A stretch of 15,281 bases of DNA, from NCBI GenBank assembly GCA_041499965.1, contig JBGQLG010000130.1, forward strand, positions 1 to 15,281. Direction: 5' to 3'. The stretch's first letter is position 1; the number at the start of each line of letters is the position of its first letter. Made by a program: the position numbers and the translations under genes. Shown here piece after piece: positions 13,017 to 15,281 of this stretch. Under the pieces are notes generated by a model that was not told where the DNA came from, searched no databases, and saw nothing but the letters and a program-made list of their open reading frames with translations. This DNA comes from AR5 sp041499965. Its GTDB lineage: Bacteria; Methylomirabilota; Methylomirabilia; Rokubacteriales; CSP1-6.

Positions 13017-14161
13017 GCCCCGAGCAATTCCTTGGCGATGATCAGTCGCTGGATCTGGCTGGTGCCCTCGTAGATCTGCATGATCTTGGCGTCGCGCATG
13101 AACCGCTCGACGGGGAACTCGCGCGTGTAGCCGTAGCCGCCGAAGATCTGCACGGCGTCGGTGGCGACCTTCATGGCCGCGTCGCCCGCCCAGCACTTGG
13201 CCATCGACGCCTCGTAGGTGTTGCCGCGGATGCCGGCGTCGACCTGGCGGGCGGCGTGGTGGATCATCAGCCGCGCGGCGTGCGTCTGCATGGCCATGTC
13301 GGCCAGCATGAACTGGATGCCCTGGAAGGCGGCGATGGGCTGGCCGAACTGCTGGCGCTCCTTGGCGTAGCCGACGGCGGCGTCGAGCGCGGCCTGGGCG
13401 ATGCCGACGGCCAGCGAGCCGGTCGCCGGGCGCGTGATGTCCAGCGTGCCCATCGCGATCTTGAACCCCTCGCCCTCCACCCCCAGCCGCTGGCTCGCCG
13501 GGATCGCGCAGTCGGTAAAGTGCAGCGCCACCGTGGGCGAGGCGCGGATGCCCATCTTGCGCTCCTTCTTGCCCACCTCGAAGCCCGGCGTGCCCTTGTC
13601 GACCAGGAACGCCGTCACACCCTTGGCGCGCTTGGACGGATCGACCGTGGCGAAGACGGTGATGACGTCGGCGTGGTCGCCGTTGGTGCACCACTGCTTG
13701 GAGCCGTTGAGCACGTAGGAGTCGCCGCGCCGCACCGCGGTGGTCTTGAGCCCGGCCGCGTCGGAGCCGGCGCCCGGCTCGGAGAGCGAGAACGCCGACA
13801 GGATCTCGCCGCCGGCCAGCCCCGGCAGGTACTTCTTCTTCTGCGCCTCGTCGCCGAAGAGCAGGATCGGCAGCCCGCCCAGCGCCTGGGCGAGGTACTG
13901 CGTCCCGCTGGCCGCGCAGGCGTAGGCGATCTCCTCGCACACGAGCGCCAGGGCCAGCGCGCCCATGGCGGTGCCGCCGTACTCCTCGGGCACCCAGATC
14001 GCGTACAGGCCGGACTCCACGATCGCCCTGATCGACTCCTCGGGATACGTCTCCGTCTCGTCGTGGTGGGCGGCGTGGGGCGCGATCCGCTCGCGGGCCA
14101 CCTTGCGAGCCAGGTCGCGGATCATGCGCTGCTCGTCGGTCAGGTAGAAGAGGTCGTTCAT
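13013..14161 (-). CDS. Acyl-CoA dehydrogenase family protein
   Basis: FAD enzyme of 382 residues, full length, introducing a double bond into an acyl-CoA thioester. It starts FYLTDEQRMIRDLARKVARE, has the flavin/substrate signature FSLSEPGAGSDAAGL, the middle beta-domain QWCTNGDHAD, the C-terminal AVQIFGGYGYTREFPVERFM signature, and the catalytic base Glu365 in IYEGTSQIQR, the position used by short/medium-chain and glutaryl-type enzymes. ATG 14161 has AGGA about 6 bases upstream. It is the first gene of the long minus-strand run and overlaps the ABC ATPase by 4 bases, so the enzyme and the importer are made together. It probably acts on the CoA ester of the imported acid; substrate and electron acceptor cannot be assigned from motifs alone. 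Confidence 0.95.
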   Translation of the reverse strand: MNDLFYLTDEQRMIRDLARKVARERIAPHAAHHDETETYPEESIRAIVESGLYAIWVPEEYGGTAMGALALALVCEEIAYACAASGTQYLAQALGGLPILLFGDEAQKKKYLPGLAGGEILSAFSLSEPGAGSDAAGLKTTAVRRGDSYVLNGSKQWCTNGDHADVITVFATVDPSKRAKGVTAFLVDKGTPGFEVGKKERKMGIRASPTVALHFTDCAIPASQRLGVEGEGFKIAMGTLDITRPATGSLAVGIAQAALDAAVGYAKERQQFGQPIAAFQGIQFMLADMAMQTHAARLMIHHAARQVDAGIRGNTYEASMAKCWAGDAAMKVATDAVQIFGGYGYTREFPVERFMRDAKIMQIYEGTSQIQRLIIAKELLGA

Positions 14162-14233
14162 GGCCGTCCTATGGTATCGAATTCGCCGCCCTATCGGATC
14201 GGTCCGGGCGCTGTTATATCGCGATCAGACACG
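14162..14233. promoter_or_regulatory. Divergent intergenic region with candidate promoters for the acyl-CoA dehydrogenase operon and the plus-strand genes
   Basis: This 72-base gap is flanked by diverging starts (14161 minus, 14234 plus) and is AT-richer than its surroundings. The minus strand reads TATAAC at 14218-14213, a plausible -10 some 52 bases before the dehydrogenase ATG. The plus strand reads TTATAT at 14214-14219, 15 bases before the small ORF, which would give a very short leader. Neither has a good -35. A palindrome ATCGCGAT at 14218-14225 next to these boxes could be an operator half, but is too short to call. Confidence 0.4.
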
Positions 14234-14389
14234 ATGCGCTTCGAGATCGCCGGGCCGCTGAGTGAGGTCGAGGTGATCGCCGAGGGCCGCTCGGTGCGAC
14301 AGCGCCGCCAGCTCCACCGGCGCCACGGCGGCCTGCGATGGCGTAAACTCAAGGGCGCCGGAGATTCCTGGAGTGAGAACGGTGCGTAA
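14234..14389 (+). pseudogene. Small conserved hypothetical ORF, apparently truncated
   Basis: The 51-residue product begins MRFEIAGPLSEVEVIAEGRS and ends shortly after RWRKLKG. From memory this matches the N-terminal half of a small conserved hypothetical family of about 75-80 residues in which a WRKxKG segment is followed by a strand-rich half containing WYEAHGIG. That second half is absent in all three frames downstream, so the gene seems cut short or was rebuilt by a deletion. The last 17 bases overlap the next ORF. ATG at 14234 lacks a Shine-Dalgarno. It could still be a functional short protein; family recall is not verified. Confidence 0.5.
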
Positions 14390-14630
14390 GACGAGGAAGC
14401 GCTTTGCGATCTGCATCGAGAACCAAGCCTGCGATGCCTTGCAAGTAGGCATGGTATACCGGACTCTCGCCGACAAGCTAGTGGCGGCAAAAAGTTACCT
14501 GAGAGTCGTCGATGATTCCGGTGAGGACTATCTGTATCCGGCCTCGTACTTCGTGTTCGTCGAGCTGCCGTCCAGGGCTGAGCGTGCGCTCGCGACGACG
14601 CGACGCCGTGCCACGAGTCGGACCGCCTAA
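14373..14630 (+). CDS. Conserved hypothetical small protein
   Basis: The 85-residue product starts at GTG 14373 (GTG at 14382 is an alternative), with GGAG elements upstream inside the preceding ORF. It has a very basic beginning (MRTVRKTRKRF), a middle FAICIENQACDALQVGMVYR, and a distinctive segment SYLRVVDDSGEDYLYPASYF then VFVELPSRAERAL. I recall near-identical D(E)SGEDYLYP segments in small hypothetical proteins of many bacteria, sometimes next to relatives of the preceding ORF; the function is unknown to me. Base composition is markedly less GC-rich than the transporter genes (66 of 120 G+C by hand at 14401-14520), suggesting a different origin. Overlap with the truncated ORF implies translational coupling. 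Confidence 0.72.
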   Translation: MRTVRKTRKRFAICIENQACDALQVGMVYRTLADKLVAAKSYLRVVDDSGEDYLYPASYFVFVELPSRAERALATTRRRATSRTA

Positions 14631-14649
14631 CCACTCTCCGGAGACCGCC

Positions 14650-15027
14650 ATGGACCGCGCGAAGCTCGCAGATCTGGTCATCCGCTTCACCGACGCCTTC
14701 AATCAGAACGACCTCGACGGCGTGATGGCGTTCATGGCCGACGACGCCGTCTACGAGGAGTTCACCGGCACCATCACTCGAGGGCGCGACGCCATCCGGG
14801 CGGCCTTCGTCCCGCAGTTCCGCGGCGACTTCGGCAAGATGCGCTTCGAGACCGAGGACCTCTTCGTCGACGCCGACACCGGCAAGGCGCTGATCCGCTG
14901 GGTGTGCCGGCTCGAGACGAAGCGCGGCCCCGGGGGCTGGCGGGGGCTCGACATCATCCACGTCGAGCACGGCCGGGTGACGCAGAAGCTCACCTACGCC
15001 AAGGCGAAGATTCCCCTCATCGAGTAG
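14650..15027 (+). CDS. SnoaL-like / NTF2-fold protein
   Basis: The 125-residue product has the SnoaL (ketosteroid isomerase-like) pattern: an N-terminal helix LADLVIRFTDAFNQNDLDGV, FMADDAVYEEFTG (strand and first pocket residues), GRDAIRAAFVPQF, then strands FETEDLFVDAD, KALIRWVCRLETK and the closing GLDIIHVEHGRVTQKLTYA. Length and layout are normal for a one-domain member. ATG 14650 has GGAGA 6 bases upstream, and the gene follows the hypothetical at 14373-14630 after 19 bases. Family members range from hydratases and cyclases to non-catalytic ligand-binding proteins, so no reaction is assigned. Its 3' end overlaps the minus-strand gene at 15017 by 11 bases. Confidence 0.9.
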   Translation: MDRAKLADLVIRFTDAFNQNDLDGVMAFMADDAVYEEFTGTITRGRDAIRAAFVPQFRGDFGKMRFETEDLFVDADTGKALIRWVCRLETKRGPGGWRGLDIIHVEHGRVTQKLTYAKAKIPLIE

Positions 15028-15281
15028 CCTCGCGCGCCACCGCCCGCAGCAGCGCGATGCGGAGCAGGCCGCTGAACGGTCGGATCACGCGCCAGTAGAG
15101 ACGAAAGCGCCGCCGGCTTCGCGCATCCGTGCAGGCGATGCGCGTCTCGGTCGACAGGCGCGTGCCGTTCCCTTCGGCGAGGAGCCGGAAATCCCACACG
15201 GCCTTGGCGTAGCCGGGCGCGTCGAAGGCGCGGAAGCCCTCGGCGTCGAGCGTCACGCGCGTCCCGGCCGCCGTCCAGAAC
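15017..15281 (-). CDS. SRPBCC-like conserved protein (partial, N-terminus beyond right edge)
   Basis: The last 87 residues are visible. They read FWTAAGTRVTLDAEGFRAF, then PGYAKAVWDFRLLAEGNGTR, LSTETRIACTDARSRRRFRL and YWRVIRPFSGLLRIALLR. The pattern of a Trp-Phe strand, an LSTETR strand with conserved Thr-Glu-Thr-Arg, and a long C-terminal helix with YW-RPFSG is like small START/SRPBCC-type hypothetical proteins (polyketide cyclase-like fold). An internal GTG at 15256 is open to use as a start, but the upstream in-frame residues fit the fold, so I regard the gene as running off the window. No catalytic role is inferred. Confidence 0.7.
   Translation of the reverse strand, partial: FWTAAGTRVTLDAEGFRAFDAPGYAKAVWDFRLLAEGNGTRLSTETRIACTDARSRRRFRLYWRVIRPFSGLLRIALLRAVAREATR

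Noticed and set aside
13017..13940. Long upstream extension of the ABC ATPase frame (567 residues in all)
   Set aside because: This part is an Arg/Gly/Ala-rich shadow of the acyl-CoA dehydrogenase gene in another frame; the ATPase fold begins at GTG 13016.
13256..14233. Long plus-strand frame upstream of the small ORF at 14234
   Set aside because: It is antisense to the acyl-CoA dehydrogenase and has no recognisable motif; only the part from Met at 14234 looks like a conserved protein.
14191..14970. 259-codon minus-strand frame
   Set aside because: It is antisense to the SnoaL-like and 85-residue genes, which both have convincing protein patterns; it shows none itself.
1..15281. CRISPR array, tRNA or rRNA genes, transposase or integrase genes
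   Set aside because: I saw no regularly spaced direct repeats, no cloverleaf-like segment with a CCA-type end, and no transposase or integrase motif on either strand.

Overview
This window is very GC-rich and densely packed. It is bacterial and consists almost entirely of ABC-transporter genes plus a few catabolic-type enzymes. The long same-strand runs, GTG starts, 1-8 base gene overlaps and repeated Liv-type and NMT1/TauA-type solute receptors resemble soil or groundwater lineages such as Candidatus Rokubacteria (Methylomirabilota) or high-GC Proteobacteria. That placement is an impression from gene content and style; no marker gene is present to prove it.

Nearly everything from 14161 down to 1 is on the minus strand, so the genes are described in transcription order. 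Block 1 (14161-9618) holds an acyl-CoA dehydrogenase, then a NitT/TauT-type ABC importer: ATPase, two tandem paralogous permeases, an intercistronic repeat with a hairpin, and an NMT1-type binding protein. Block 2 (9612-7871) follows 5 bases later with a small secreted protein of unknown function, then a stand-alone MetE-like (cobalamin-independent methionine synthase family) protein. Block 3 (7829-3064) is a complete Liv-type importer: receptor, a 57-bp inverted-repeat structure, LivG, LivF, LivH and LivM. A Fic-family AMPylase-type gene (3005-1926) follows, with its own candidate promoter and lower GC in parts. Block 4 (1843-1) starts a second Liv-type system: a Tat-signal receptor behind a perfect TATAAT box, then a LivH permease cut by the left edge that appears to start at ATC.

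Right of a 72-bp divergent intergenic region (14162-14233), the plus strand carries a short, apparently truncated conserved ORF, an overlapping 85-residue conserved hypothetical, and a SnoaL/NTF2-like protein. The last of these overlaps tail-to-tail with a minus-strand SRPBCC-like gene that is cut by the right edge.

The likely theme is uptake of small organic anions, amino acids or sulfur compounds by three receptor/importer sets. Linkage of the first set to an acyl-CoA dehydrogenase and a MetE-like zinc methyltransferase suggests a dedicated catabolic or demethylation route; the substrate cannot be read from the sequence. Non-coding points of interest are a ~70-bp dispersed repeat (85% identical copies at 6459-6529 and, inverted, 10644-10712) with a conserved 7-bp-stem hairpin, and the 57-bp inverted repeat that encloses one copy.
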